Positions 7,872 through 15,814 of a DNA stretch of 25,653 nt are shown in pieces. The position numbers and the translations under genes were made by a program. This DNA is from Flavobacteriaceae bacterium TMED179. GTDB taxonomy: Bacteria; Bacteroidota; Bacteroidia; Flavobacteriales; Flavobacteriaceae. The notes beneath the pieces are model-generated. The model was not told the origin of the DNA and made no database searches. It worked only from the letters and a program-made list of their open reading frames with translations. The stretch lies in contig NHIC01000006.1 of assembly GCA_002169865.1 (NCBI GenBank), positions 161,195-186,847 of the forward strand, written 5' to 3'. Every line of letters starts with the position of its first letter. Positions within the stretch are counted from its first letter, which is position 1.

Positions 7872-8537
7872 ATGGGTGAATTTATTTACAGAAATAATGA
7901 CTTTCAAGACTGGATCAGTCTAATATTCTTTGTAAATCTAATTTGTATCTATGGTATGTTCCTGTTGGACCCTCTTAGACTTAAAAGATTAATCAGATTC
8001 TATGCTACTGATTTATATGTAAGTAAGCATATTTCAGAAAAGAACTTAAACTATTTGAGTCCTTTTAATCTTCTGAGCTTTTTAATAATATTAAATACTC
8101 TTAGTCTCTTATTCTTATCCATATCGAATTATCTCGATGTTTTCGTAGAATTTGCTTTTGAATTTTACTATATACTACTTAATCTAATTATTTTTTTTAG
8201 TTTACGATTTTATCTTTTAAAGTTTATATTTAAACAGTTAAATCTGGATAGAGATTTAAATATATTTTTTTTTAAAAGTTTTGCCTACAACACCCAATTT
8301 AGTCTTATTATTCTTGTTTTTTTATTTTGCAACTTTTATTCTTCTAGCTTAAATAGTCAATTTATTCGAGTTTTAATATTCCCTCTAGGGCTATGGTTTT
8401 TATATCAAAGCAAAATTATAATTTCTCTTTTTAGGTCTAATCCTAGAGATATTTTATACATAATTCTTTATCTTTGCACATTAAAAATAATACCATGGTA
8501 TTGGTTCTATTTCTTTGCTATAGAATCGAAGTTGTAA
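7872..8537 (+). CDS. DUF4271-family integral membrane protein
   Basis: A 221-residue protein made almost entirely of hydrophobic helices. I count six likely membrane segments (about 15-32, 68-84, 95-116, 143-156, 166-187, 196-216). Length, the N-terminal NDFQDWISLIFF segment and the C-terminal ILYLCTLKIIPWYWFY segment fit what I recall of DUF4271. This is a Bacteroidota family commonly found directly before hemD, as here with a 12-base gap. No enzymatic motif is visible and the function is unknown. The recurrent pairing with hemD may reflect only a shared promoter. Confidence 0.78.
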   Translation: MGEFIYRNNDFQDWISLIFFVNLICIYGMFLLDPLRLKRLIRFYATDLYVSKHISEKNLNYLSPFNLLSFLIILNTLSLLFLSISNYLDVFVEFAFEFYYILLNLIIFFSLRFYLLKFIFKQLNLDRDLNIFFFKSFAYNTQFSLIILVFLFCNFYSSSLNSQFIRVLIFPLGLWFLYQSKIIISLFRSNPRDILYIILYLCTLKIIPWYWFYFFAIESKL

Positions 8538-8549
8538 TATTTTAAGATT

Positions 8550-9290
8550 ATGAAAGTGAAAACAATTTTGGTATCCCAGCCTGAGCCCCTATCTGAAAAA
8601 TCTCCCTACACCAAACTACAGGATAAACATAAATTGACAATTGATTTTAGGCCTTTTATTCATGTTGAGGGAGTCAGCGCGAAAGAAGTAAGGCAACAAA
8701 AAATTTACTTTAATGATTTTGATAATGTGATACTAACAAGCCGTAACGCGGTAGATAATTTTTTTAGATTATGTAAAGAAATGCGTTTTAATGTTCCTAA
8801 TACCTTTAAATATTTTTGCCTATCTGAAGCTGTTGCATATTACCTTCAAAAGTATGTGGTTTACAGAAAAAGAAAAATTTATATTGGGAAGGGTAAGATA
8901 AATGATCTAGAAGGTGTTTTAAAAAAATTTGATGGTGAATCATTTCTACTCCCTACTTCGAATATTCTTAATAAGGATATTCCCCATTTTCTTGATTTAC
9001 TTGAATTAAAATGGACTCGTGCTATTTTATATCGAACTGTGATAAGTGATTTAAGTGACTTGAGAGATGTTTATTATGATATTTTAGTCTTCTTTAGTCC
9101 TTCGGGAATTGAATCTTTATTTAAAAACTTTCCTGACTTCAAGCAAAATAAAACAAGGATTTCTGCTTATGGAAATTCTACAATCAAAGCAGCAGAAGAT
9201 GCAGGCTTAACTGTTCAAATTAAGGCCCCTACTCCAGATAGCCCTTCCATGACAATGGCTATTGAGGAATACGTAAAAAAAAATAATTAA
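8550..9290 (+). CDS. hemD: Uroporphyrinogen-III synthase
   Basis: A 246-residue HemD-family protein, which closes and inverts ring D of hydroxymethylbilane to give uroporphyrinogen III in tetrapyrrole (heme) synthesis. Two similar lobes are apparent. The N-terminal lobe carries VILTSRNAVDNFF (about 60-72), and the C-terminal lobe carries VFFSPSGIESLF and later ISAYGNSTIKAAEDAGL, which are the weakly conserved family landmarks. HemD proteins are very divergent, so the call rests on these motifs, on length and on the DUF4271 neighbour. The start is ATG at 8550. No other heme genes are in the window. A weak terminator follows. Confidence 0.88.
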   Translation: MKVKTILVSQPEPLSEKSPYTKLQDKHKLTIDFRPFIHVEGVSAKEVRQQKIYFNDFDNVILTSRNAVDNFFRLCKEMRFNVPNTFKYFCLSEAVAYYLQKYVVYRKRKIYIGKGKINDLEGVLKKFDGESFLLPTSNILNKDIPHFLDLLELKWTRAILYRTVISDLSDLRDVYYDILVFFSPSGIESLFKNFPDFKQNKTRISAYGNSTIKAAEDAGLTVQIKAPTPDSPSMTMAIEEYVKKNN

Positions 9291-9302
9291 ATTTTAAAAA
9301 AA

Positions 9303-9341
9303 TATAAAAAACCCCAGGGTTTTAAAATGATATTTTTTATA
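9303..9341 (+). terminator. Possible intrinsic terminator after hemD
   Basis: AAAACC-ccag-GGTTTT (9308-9323) is a small GC-tipped hairpin just after the hemD stop. It is nested inside an outer pair, TATAAAAAA (9303-9311) and TTTTTTATA (9333-9341), which can pair instead. The second arm ends in a T run, as expected for a terminator. The stems are AT-rich and weak, so confidence is moderate. Confidence 0.42.
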
Positions 9342-9345
9342 AATA

Positions 9346-9423
9346 ACTTTTCTAATAGGAAAAAGTAAATGTAAATTGATAGAGAGAAATAACTAATAAG
9401 TTATCTTCAAAAACTAATCTCTA
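9346..9423. repeat. Cluster of inverted repeats upstream of the Lrp/AsnC gene
   Basis: Three inverted repeats follow one another in the 190-base gap between hemD and the regulator. They are TTTTC / GAAAA (9348-9352, 9359-9363, extendable over one bulge), ATAACT / AGTTAT spaced by AATA (9389-9404), and an outer pair TAGAGA / TCTCTA (9380-9385, 9418-9423) that encloses the second. They could be operator half-sites for the regulator, a folded leader, or chance in AT-rich DNA. The rest of the gap (9424-9480) holds only a poor -7-like TAAGGTTG at 9462-9469. Confidence 0.35.
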
Positions 9424-9480
9424 AATATAATTTTTTAACAAAATAGATTAGCGCATAACACTAAGGTTGTAAAAAATAAT

Positions 9481-9951
9481 ATGAAAATTAAAAAGCATAC
9501 AGTAGTAATAGATGGTATTGATAAAATCATCTTAAAATGTCTTTTGCTGGATGCCAGAACACCAATTCAAGTCATAGCTAAATCAAGTGGAATTTCTGGA
9601 GCTGCTGTACATCAAAGATTAAAAAAGCTTGAAAAAGTTAAAGTTATTTCTGGTTCACAAATTATTTTAAATCCAACAATTTTAGGATTTAAAACTGTAG
9701 CTTTTATTGGGATATATCTTGATAAAGCAATTCGTAATCCAGAGGCAGTAAAACAACTGAAAAATATTCCTGAAGTAGTAGAATGTCATTATACAACTGG
9801 AAACTGGAGTATTTTTACAAAACTATTGTGTAGAGACAACGAACACTTAATGGAATTGCTGAATAAAAAAATTCAATCGATTGACGGGGTTTCAAGAACA
9901 GAAACCTTCATTTCTTTACAAGAACAAATAAATAGGCAAATTAAATTTTAA
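9481..9951 (+). CDS. Lrp/AsnC-family transcriptional regulator
   Basis: A 156-residue regulator. The N-terminal winged helix-turn-helix (about 11-60) reads DKIILKCLLLDART and then a recognition helix in ISGAAVHQRLKKLEKVKVI. The C-terminal RAM/ligand-binding domain follows (about 72-150), with the effector-region pattern VVECHYTTGNWSIFTKLLC. Lrp-type proteins form dimers and octamers and usually sense an amino acid. The start is ATG. The gene is alone on the plus strand and converges on the leuS operon, the two stop codons being directly adjacent (9949-9951 and 9952-9954). Leucine as ligand and leuS as target are not shown by the sequence. Confidence 0.92.
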   Translation: MKIKKHTVVIDGIDKIILKCLLLDARTPIQVIAKSSGISGAAVHQRLKKLEKVKVISGSQIILNPTILGFKTVAFIGIYLDKAIRNPEAVKQLKNIPEVVECHYTTGNWSIFTKLLCRDNEHLMELLNKKIQSIDGVSRTETFISLQEQINRQIKF

Positions 9952-10644
9952 TTAGTTTCTTCTGGCTCCAAAAACTTGAAAAGCGAAATAAGCTAGTGTT
10001 GCCAATGACGATAAAGCTGCAACTAAGTAGGTTCTAGCGGCCCATTTTAATGCGTCCTGAGCTCCTGCCAACTCATTACGAGAGACAATGCTCTTTCGTT
10101 GAAGCCAGGCCAAAGCACGATCACTGGCGTCATATTCTACAGGAAGAGTTATTATACTAAATAAAGTTCCTATTCCAAAAAGTAATACTCCAGCTACTGC
10201 AATCTCAAATCCAAAAGGAACAATATTCATTAATACAAGCCCACCTATTATAACAATCAATGATAAATTTGAAGCTACACCTAATAGTGGCACAATAGAA
10301 GATCGTAGTTGTAGCCATTCGTATCCATTAGCATGTTGGACTGCATGGCCACATTCGTGAGCTGCAACAGCTGCAGCAGCAGCATTACTCTGATTAAAAA
10401 CTGATTCACTAAGATTTATAGTTTTCTTTTGAGGATTGTAGTGATCAGTCAAGGTGCCTTGAACTGATATTACCTTTACATCGCGAATTCCATGATCAGA
10501 TAACATCTTTTCAGCAATTTCTCTCCCGGAGAGAGAACTATTAAGTTGAAGTTTTGAATATTTTTTAAATTTTCTTTTCAGTTTGTTACTCACCCACATG
10601 CTTGCAGCTGAAATTAGGATTAAAAGTATATAATAACTACCCAT
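9952..10644 (-). CDS. Membrane zinc metallopeptidase, YugP/DUF2268-like (Zn_peptidase_2 family)
   Basis: A 230-residue membrane protease-like protein of the YugP group. The zincin motif AAHECGHAVQH has HECGH at 96-100, and a likely third ligand region is LPVEYDASDRAL further on. There is one N-terminal membrane segment (about 3-19), two in the middle around VIIGGLVLMNIV and AVAGVLLFGIGTLF, and one at the C-terminus (VAALSSLATLAYFAF). I chose the ATG at 10644, giving MGSYYILLIL. The frame can be extended 13 codons upstream to a TTG, but relatives begin directly before the first membrane helix. It is the last gene of the leuS-SemiSWEET operon. The substrate is unknown. Confidence 0.85.
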   Translation of the reverse strand: MGSYYILLILISAASMWVSNKLKRKFKKYSKLQLNSSLSGREIAEKMLSDHGIRDVKVISVQGTLTDHYNPQKKTINLSESVFNQSNAAAAAVAAHECGHAVQHANGYEWLQLRSSIVPLLGVASNLSLIVIIGGLVLMNIVPFGFEIAVAGVLLFGIGTLFSIITLPVEYDASDRALAWLQRKSIVSRNELAGAQDALKWAARTYLVAALSSLATLAYFAFQVFGARRN

Positions 10645-10688
10645 TTTTTTCTGTAAAAATAATTTAAAACATCGGTTTATCAAAAAAA

Positions 10689-10949
10689 TTATTTCAATTT
10701 TAACTTGTAATAAATTATGATCATTTGAAGTACAGCAGCTATAAAATTTGCAAGCATTACTGAAAAGCTACCAATCAAAAATCCATATAAAAACCATATT
10801 ATTACTCCTGACAACATGAAAAGATACATGCTTAAAGATATCCCATTAGAATTTTTATACTTCCAAATTTTATAAACTTGAGGCATAAAAGAGATTGTTG
10901 TAAGACAAGCAGCAATTAAACCAATAATTTCAATTTCGAAGTCTGTCAT
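10689..10949 (-). CDS. SemiSWEET-family transporter (PQ-loop/MtN3)
   Basis: An 86-residue protein with three membrane helices (about 6-26, 36-57, 61-81), the size of a bacterial SemiSWEET protomer that dimerises to carry sugars by facilitated diffusion. The signature is TTISFMPQVYKIWKYKNS with the PQ pair in helix 1, then NGISLSMYLFMLSG. I chose the ATG at 10949, whose A/T bases overlap the leuS stop (TAATG), over a TTG two codons upstream. It is therefore probably translationally coupled to leuS. The substrate is unknown; some PQ-loop proteins carry amino acids. Confidence 0.87.
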   Translation of the reverse strand: MTDFEIEIIGLIAACLTTISFMPQVYKIWKYKNSNGISLSMYLFMLSGVIIWFLYGFLIGSFSVMLANFIAAVLQMIIIYYKLKLK

Positions 10950-13765
10950 TAACAAACAATATTGATGATTTTATTAGGTATAATAATCCATTTTTTAGGA
11001 ATTTTCCCTTTCAAGTATTCGTTAGTTCTATCATCTCCTAATACTGCTTTTTTTATAGACTCTTCATCCAAATCAAGTGATAAAGATATTATAAATCGCA
11101 TCTTTCCATTAAAGGAAATAGGATAGTTCTTTATTTTTTCTATCAAATGAGATTCATCTACTAAAGGAAAAGGAGCATATGCCAATGTATTATCATTTCC
11201 TAACTTCTCCCATATCTCTTCAGCTAAATGCGGTGCAAAAGGTGATAATAGTAATGTCAATTGGGTAAGAATTTCTCGACTATGACAATTTAAGTTTGTC
11301 AATTCATTTACACAAATCATAAATGAACTCACACATGTATTAAAAGAAAAATTCTCAATATCTATTGTTACTTTCTTAATTGTCTCATGTAATACTTTTA
11401 ATTCTTTTTTACTTGGTTCTTTATCATTTACAATCCATGTGTTTTCTTTATAAAATAAACGCCAATATTTCCTCAAAAAATTATAAACTCCAGATATTCC
11501 AGCTGTATTCCAGGGTTTAGCTTGTTCTAATGGCCCTAAAAACATTTCATACATTCTAAGAGTATCTGCTCCATATCTATGGCATATCTCATCCGGATTA
11601 ACAACATTATACTTTGACTTGGACATTTTCTCAACCTCACGCCCTACTTTAAAAACTCCTGAGTGTTTTTTAAAATCTGCGAATTCAAATTGTTTTTGCC
11701 ATTTTCGTAAGCCATCTATATCTAACTCATCAGAAGAATTAACTAGGTTAACATCTACTCGAATAGCTTCGAATCCTTCCACTGAGTCTAACAAATCTTT
11801 CGAGACATAACTATTTGATTTAGGGGTTCTATAAATGAAAGCAGAGGTTCCTAAAATCATACCCTGATTGATTAATTTTTTGGCATATTCTTCAACAGGT
11901 AAAAGTTTTAAATCAAAAAGAAACTTCTGCCAAAAACGAGAATATAATAAATGCCCGGTGGCATGCTCACTGCCACCTAAATATAAGTCTACATCCTTCC
12001 AATAATCTATAGCTTCTTTACTGACAAAAGAATTTGGGTTTTGGGCATCCATATAGCGATAAAAATACCAAGAACTTCCAGCCCAGCCTGGCATAGTATT
12101 CAATTCTAAAGGGAATACAGTTTTTTGGTCAATTTTTTTATTTTGTACGACTTTTCGCGTTTTAGTATTCCAGGCCCATTTTTGTGCGTTGCCTAGAGGA
12201 GGCGAGCCTTCTTTAGTAGGAAGATATTTTTCTACTTCAGGGAGTTTCAATGGTAAATCTTGTAAAGATAAAGGTTGAGGGATCTGATTTTTATAATATA
12301 TCGGTATTGGTTCTCCCCAATATCGTTGTCTACTAAAAACAGCATCACGTAGGCGATAATTTATGGTTCCAGTCCCTGATCCACTCTCTTCTAAAGCATC
12401 TATGACTTTATCCATAGCTTCATTATGATTTAGATTTGTTAAAAAATCTGAATTATCAATAATTATATTTTCTTTATCCGTACAAGCCTTTTTATCTATA
12501 GAAATTCCTTTAAAAATATTTTTAATCCGAATATTAAAATGTTTTGCAAAATCATAATCTCTTTGATCTCCACAAGGCACTGCCATTACAGCTCCTGTTC
12601 CATAATCAGCTAAAACGTAATCACCTATCCAAATAGGGATTCGCTCTCCAGTAAATGGATGTAGCACATAACTCCCTGTAAAAACACCTGTGATTTTTTT
12701 CACATCTGCTAAGCGTTCACGTTGAGTTCGACTTTGTGTTTTTTTTATATATTCATCAACTTCTCCCTTTTGATCGGGGTGAGTGATAACTCTAACTAGT
12801 TCCAACTCGGGAGCTAAGGTCATAAAAGTGACTCCAAAAATAGTATCTGGACGTGTCGTGAACACTTCAATCTTGTGATCATATCCTTCTATTTGAAAAA
12901 ATACTTTCGCACCAACAGATTTTCCAATCCAATTACGCTGCATTTCTTTTAAGGGCTCAGGCCAATCTATTTTGTCCAAATCTGTAATTAAACGTTCAGC
13001 GTATGCACCAATTCTCATACTCCACTGTTTCATTTTCTTTTTCATGATTGGATATCCGCCTCTTTCTGATACCCCATTTATGATTTCATCATTAGCTAAA
13101 ACTGTTCCTAAATCAGAACACCAATTAACTTCAGACTCAGATAAATATGTAAGCCTATAGTTGAGAAGCATTTCATCTTTTTCATCTTGAGTAAATGCAT
13201 GCCACTGGTCTGCTGAAAATTGCTTAGTACCAATGCTACATGCAGCATTAATATTAATATTACCCTCTTTTTCAAAAAAAAGAATTAAATCTCTAATTGG
13301 TAGTGCTTTATTCGATTCATTACAATAATAATGATCAAATAGAAGTAAGAAAATCCACTGAGTCCATTTATAAAAATCAGGGCTTGAAGTCCTAACTTCC
13401 CTTTTCCAATCGAAAGAAAATCCCATCTGATCTAATTGATCACGATATCGAGTAATATTATCTTGTGTCGTCAAATAAGGATGTTGCCCTGTTTGAATAG
13501 CGTACTGTTCTGCAGGTAATCCAAAAGAATCATATCCTTGAGGATGAAGAACATTAAAGTTTTTATGGCGTTTGTATCTAGCAATAATATCACTTGCTAT
13601 ATAACCTAAGGGGTGACCAACATGAAGACCTGATCCAGACGGATAGGGAAACATATCAAGAACATAATATTTGGGTTTTGAAGAAATATTATCTGCTCTA
13701 AAGGTTCCGTTTTTAGCCCAGTATAAACGCCATTTCTTTTCAATTTTTCTGAAGTCGTAAACCAC
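10949..13765 (-). CDS. leuS: Leucyl-tRNA synthetase
   Basis: A 938-residue class I synthetase for tRNA-Leu. HIGH appears as HVGH (48-51) in PYPSGSGLHVGHPLGY, and KMSKS is at 713-717. The CP1 editing domain is present, with TTRPDTIFGVTF and a later YGTGAVMAVPCGDQRDYDF. An insertion after the HIGH half (WIFLLLFDHYYCNESNKALPI onwards) and another before KMSKS (around SAFIYRTPKSNSYVSK) account for the long length. As I recall, both are usual in Bacteroidota LeuRS. The start is GTG at 13765, beginning MVYDFRKIEKKW as in relatives. It is the first gene of an operon with the SemiSWEET and peptidase genes, and diverges from ftsX. Confidence 0.97.
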   Translation of the reverse strand: MVYDFRKIEKKWRLYWAKNGTFRADNISSKPKYYVLDMFPYPSGSGLHVGHPLGYIASDIIARYKRHKNFNVLHPQGYDSFGLPAEQYAIQTGQHPYLTTQDNITRYRDQLDQMGFSFDWKREVRTSSPDFYKWTQWIFLLLFDHYYCNESNKALPIRDLILFFEKEGNININAACSIGTKQFSADQWHAFTQDEKDEMLLNYRLTYLSESEVNWCSDLGTVLANDEIINGVSERGGYPIMKKKMKQWSMRIGAYAERLITDLDKIDWPEPLKEMQRNWIGKSVGAKVFFQIEGYDHKIEVFTTRPDTIFGVTFMTLAPELELVRVITHPDQKGEVDEYIKKTQSRTQRERLADVKKITGVFTGSYVLHPFTGERIPIWIGDYVLADYGTGAVMAVPCGDQRDYDFAKHFNIRIKNIFKGISIDKKACTDKENIIIDNSDFLTNLNHNEAMDKVIDALEESGSGTGTINYRLRDAVFSRQRYWGEPIPIYYKNQIPQPLSLQDLPLKLPEVEKYLPTKEGSPPLGNAQKWAWNTKTRKVVQNKKIDQKTVFPLELNTMPGWAGSSWYFYRYMDAQNPNSFVSKEAIDYWKDVDLYLGGSEHATGHLLYSRFWQKFLFDLKLLPVEEYAKKLINQGMILGTSAFIYRTPKSNSYVSKDLLDSVEGFEAIRVDVNLVNSSDELDIDGLRKWQKQFEFADFKKHSGVFKVGREVEKMSKSKYNVVNPDEICHRYGADTLRMYEMFLGPLEQAKPWNTAGISGVYNFLRKYWRLFYKENTWIVNDKEPSKKELKVLHETIKKVTIDIENFSFNTCVSSFMICVNELTNLNCHSREILTQLTLLLSPFAPHLAEEIWEKLGNDNTLAYAPFPLVDESHLIEKIKNYPISFNGKMRFIISLSLDLDEESIKKAVLGDDRTNEYLKGKIPKKWIIIPNKIINIVC

Positions 13766-13793
13766 TATATTAAGTTATTTCGTGTGAAAGGGA

Positions 13794-13823
13794 CAAAAAT
13801 ACGTTTATTGATTGAATGTCAAA
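13794..13823 (-). promoter_or_regulatory. Candidate leuS promoter (Bacteroidota type)
   Basis: On the minus strand TTTG (13823-13820) is followed after 18 bases by TATTTTTG (13801-13794). This fully matches TTTG / TAnnTTTG with near-normal spacing and is the best promoter match in the window. The leader to the GTG start would be about 20 bases, leaving no room for a T-box-like element. Confidence 0.6.
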
Positions 13824-13891
13824 AAGCTAAAAGAATTTTTTATACCCCCAAAATTTTATATTTCTTTTATATTTTTACGTAAATATTTCGT

Positions 13892-14770
13892 GTGTCAAAA
13901 AAATTTTATAGAAGTTATCAAAAAAAAAGGTTAGTAAACAGTTATTTTTCTGTTATAGTCAGCATATCTGTTGTTTTGTTTTTCCAGGGTATTATAGGTT
14001 TATTTCTTCTTAATAGCAAAAATGTGGCTTCGCATTTTAAAGAACAAATTGTAATGACAGTATATTTAAAAGACAGTGCAAAAGATATCGAAATAACTCA
14101 ATTAAAAAAGAAAATAAAACTCAATCCTGCAACTAAAAAAGTACTGTATACTTCTAAGGAAGAAGCAGCTGGACAATATTCTAGGGATATTGGAGAAGAT
14201 TTTATTGAGTTTTTAGGCTATAATCCATTACTAAATGCAATAGATATATTTTTTAATGCTGAATTTGTGAATACATCAAGTTTATCTATAACCAAAAGTG
14301 AAATTGAAATTGCTGATTTTGTAGATGAAGTAGTTTATGATAGGCCTTTGGTTACACTTTTAAACCAAAATATTAAAAGAATTTCTTTTATTTTAATTCT
14401 CACAACCACATTATTTTTTATGATCGCACTATTATTAATTAATAGCTCAATACGATTATCTATTTATTCAAAAAGGTTTATTATCAAAACCATGCAATTA
14501 GTGGGTGCAACCAAATCCTTTATCCGAAGACCTTTTATTTGGAGACATCTATGGTTAGGATTTATAAGCTCTATAATAGCCTTAATTGCGCTTAGTTTTT
14601 CACTATGGGAATTAAATAAACGTTTTCCAGAATTAGAAATGCTAAAAAAAACCAATGAGTTAATCTTTGTTTTTTTAGGTATTTTATTCCTTGGATTAGG
14701 TATTTCCGGAGTTAGTACTTTTTTTGCCACCCAAAGATATTTAAACCTTAAGACAGATGCCATATATTAA
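13892..14770 (+). CDS. ftsX: Cell division protein FtsX (permease-like)
   Basis: A 292-residue FtsX. Topology is typical: a short cytoplasmic tail, one membrane helix (about 17-39), an extracytoplasmic domain (about 40-160), then three helices (about 165-186, 222-245, 258-280). Family landmarks are the ECD segment VTVYLKD and, after TM2, IRLSIYSKRFIIKTMQLVGATKSFIRRPF. With the ATPase FtsE it controls peptidoglycan hydrolases at division. No ftsE is adjacent, which is usual in Bacteroidota, where ftsE lies elsewhere. The start is GTG (MSKKFYRSYQKKR), with no ATG before the first helix. It begins the run ftsX-DUF3098-uppP-truB. Confidence 0.93.
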   Translation: MSKKFYRSYQKKRLVNSYFSVIVSISVVLFFQGIIGLFLLNSKNVASHFKEQIVMTVYLKDSAKDIEITQLKKKIKLNPATKKVLYTSKEEAAGQYSRDIGEDFIEFLGYNPLLNAIDIFFNAEFVNTSSLSITKSEIEIADFVDEVVYDRPLVTLLNQNIKRISFILILTTTLFFMIALLLINSSIRLSIYSKRFIIKTMQLVGATKSFIRRPFIWRHLWLGFISSIIALIALSFSLWELNKRFPELEMLKKTNELIFVFLGILFLGLGISGVSTFFATQRYLNLKTDAIY

Positions 14771-14779
14771 TATTTTCTT

Positions 14780-15016
14780 ATGAAACAAGACTCTAAATCA
14801 AAAAAAATCTTATTTAGAAAAAGAAATTATCGTATACTATTTATTGCATTTCTGATGATTACAACAGGTTTTGTAATAATGACTGGAGGGGGTAGTGATA
14901 ATCCTTATTTGTTCAATGAAGAAATTTTTAATTTTAAAAGAATCCGTTTAGCTCCTACTATTGTACTTGTTGGTTTTGGAACAGCTATGTATTCTATTTT
15001 AACTCAAAAGAGATAA
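14780..15016 (+). CDS. DUF3098-family small membrane protein
   Basis: A 78-residue protein with two membrane helices (about 18-35 and 58-74) joined by a conserved loop. The loop reads MTGGGSDNPYLFNEEIF followed by NFKRIRLAPT, the DUF3098 signature as I recall it from Bacteroidota. Function is unknown. Its position between ftsX (9-base gap) and uppP (6-base gap) suggests that it is expressed with envelope and division proteins; that is inference from context only. Start ATG at 14780. Confidence 0.83.
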   Translation: MKQDSKSKKILFRKRNYRILFIAFLMITTGFVIMTGGGSDNPYLFNEEIFNFKRIRLAPTIVLVGFGTAMYSILTQKR

Positions 15017-15022
15017 TAACAA

Positions 15023-15814
15023 GTGGAATTTATTGAAGCCATCATTTTGGGTATCATTCAGGGTTTAACTGAGTTTTTACCAATCTCATCAAGTGGTCAT
15101 CTAGAAATTGGAAAGGCTTTTTTTGGGAATAATTCTATTGGAGAGGAAAGTTTATTTCTGACTTTGGTCCTCCATTTTGCAACAGCCCTAAGTACTATTG
15201 TTGTTTTTAAAAAAGAAATTCAAGAAATATTAAAAGGCCTTCTGCATTTAAAAATAAATGAGCATACAAACTTTTCAATAAAAATCATTATCTCAATGAT
15301 TCCTGCAATTATTGTTGGTTTATTTTTTCAAGATCAAATCGAAGCTTTATTTTCAAAAAATCTAGTACTTGTAGGATCCATGTTGTTATTGACTTCTTTA
15401 ATCCTTTTTCTCGCAGACCAAACTGGAAATACTAAAAATAAGGTATCCTTTTCTAATTCATTTATTTTAGGTGTTGTACAAGCCATTGCAATACTTCCTG
15501 GTATTTCAAGAAGTGGATCAACCATTGCAAGCGCATTACTTTTAGGGATTGATCGTCAAAAAGCTTCGCGTTTCTCCTTTTTGATGGTACTTCCACTAAT
15601 CTTTGGAAGTATGGTAAAAACTCTTATTGACATGGAAGGGGTTCCTAAAGACATGAACATTCTTAACTTAGCTTTAGCTTTTACTGCTGCTTTTATAAGT
15701 GGTATTTTTGCCTGTAGATGGATCATTTCAGTTGTCAAAAAAAGTAAACTAAAATACTTTAGCTACTACTGTGTATTTATTGGAGTAGTAACTTTGATTT
15801 ATGGACTTTTTTAA
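15023..15814 (+). CDS. uppP: Undecaprenyl-diphosphate phosphatase (UppP/BacA)
   Basis: A 263-residue integral membrane enzyme that removes a phosphate from undecaprenyl diphosphate to recycle the lipid carrier of peptidoglycan and O-antigen synthesis. Both signature motifs are present: the glutamate-rich one as GIIQGLTEFLPISSSGH (10-26) and the second as LPGISRSGSTIAS (158-170), whose Arg163 and Ser residues are catalytic in the family. About eight hydrophobic helices are seen. The start is GTG at 15023, 6 bases after the DUF3098 stop, because the first motif helix begins directly there. Its 3' end overlaps truB by 14 bases. Confidence 0.95.
   Translation: MEFIEAIILGIIQGLTEFLPISSSGHLEIGKAFFGNNSIGEESLFLTLVLHFATALSTIVVFKKEIQEILKGLLHLKINEHTNFSIKIIISMIPAIIVGLFFQDQIEALFSKNLVLVGSMLLLTSLILFLADQTGNTKNKVSFSNSFILGVVQAIAILPGISRSGSTIASALLLGIDRQKASRFSFLMVLPLIFGSMVKTLIDMEGVPKDMNILNLALAFTAAFISGIFACRWIISVVKKSKLKYFSYYCVFIGVVTLIYGLF

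Noticed and set aside
10645..10683. Upstream extension of the zinc peptidase to a TTG at 10683
   Set aside because: The added 13 residues (MINRCFKLFLQKK) have no counterpart in relatives as I recall them, and an ATG directly before the first membrane helix is available at 10644.
10950..10955. TTG start of the SemiSWEET gene inside leuS
   Set aside because: The ATG at 10949 overlapping the leuS stop as TAATG is a better and common coupling arrangement.
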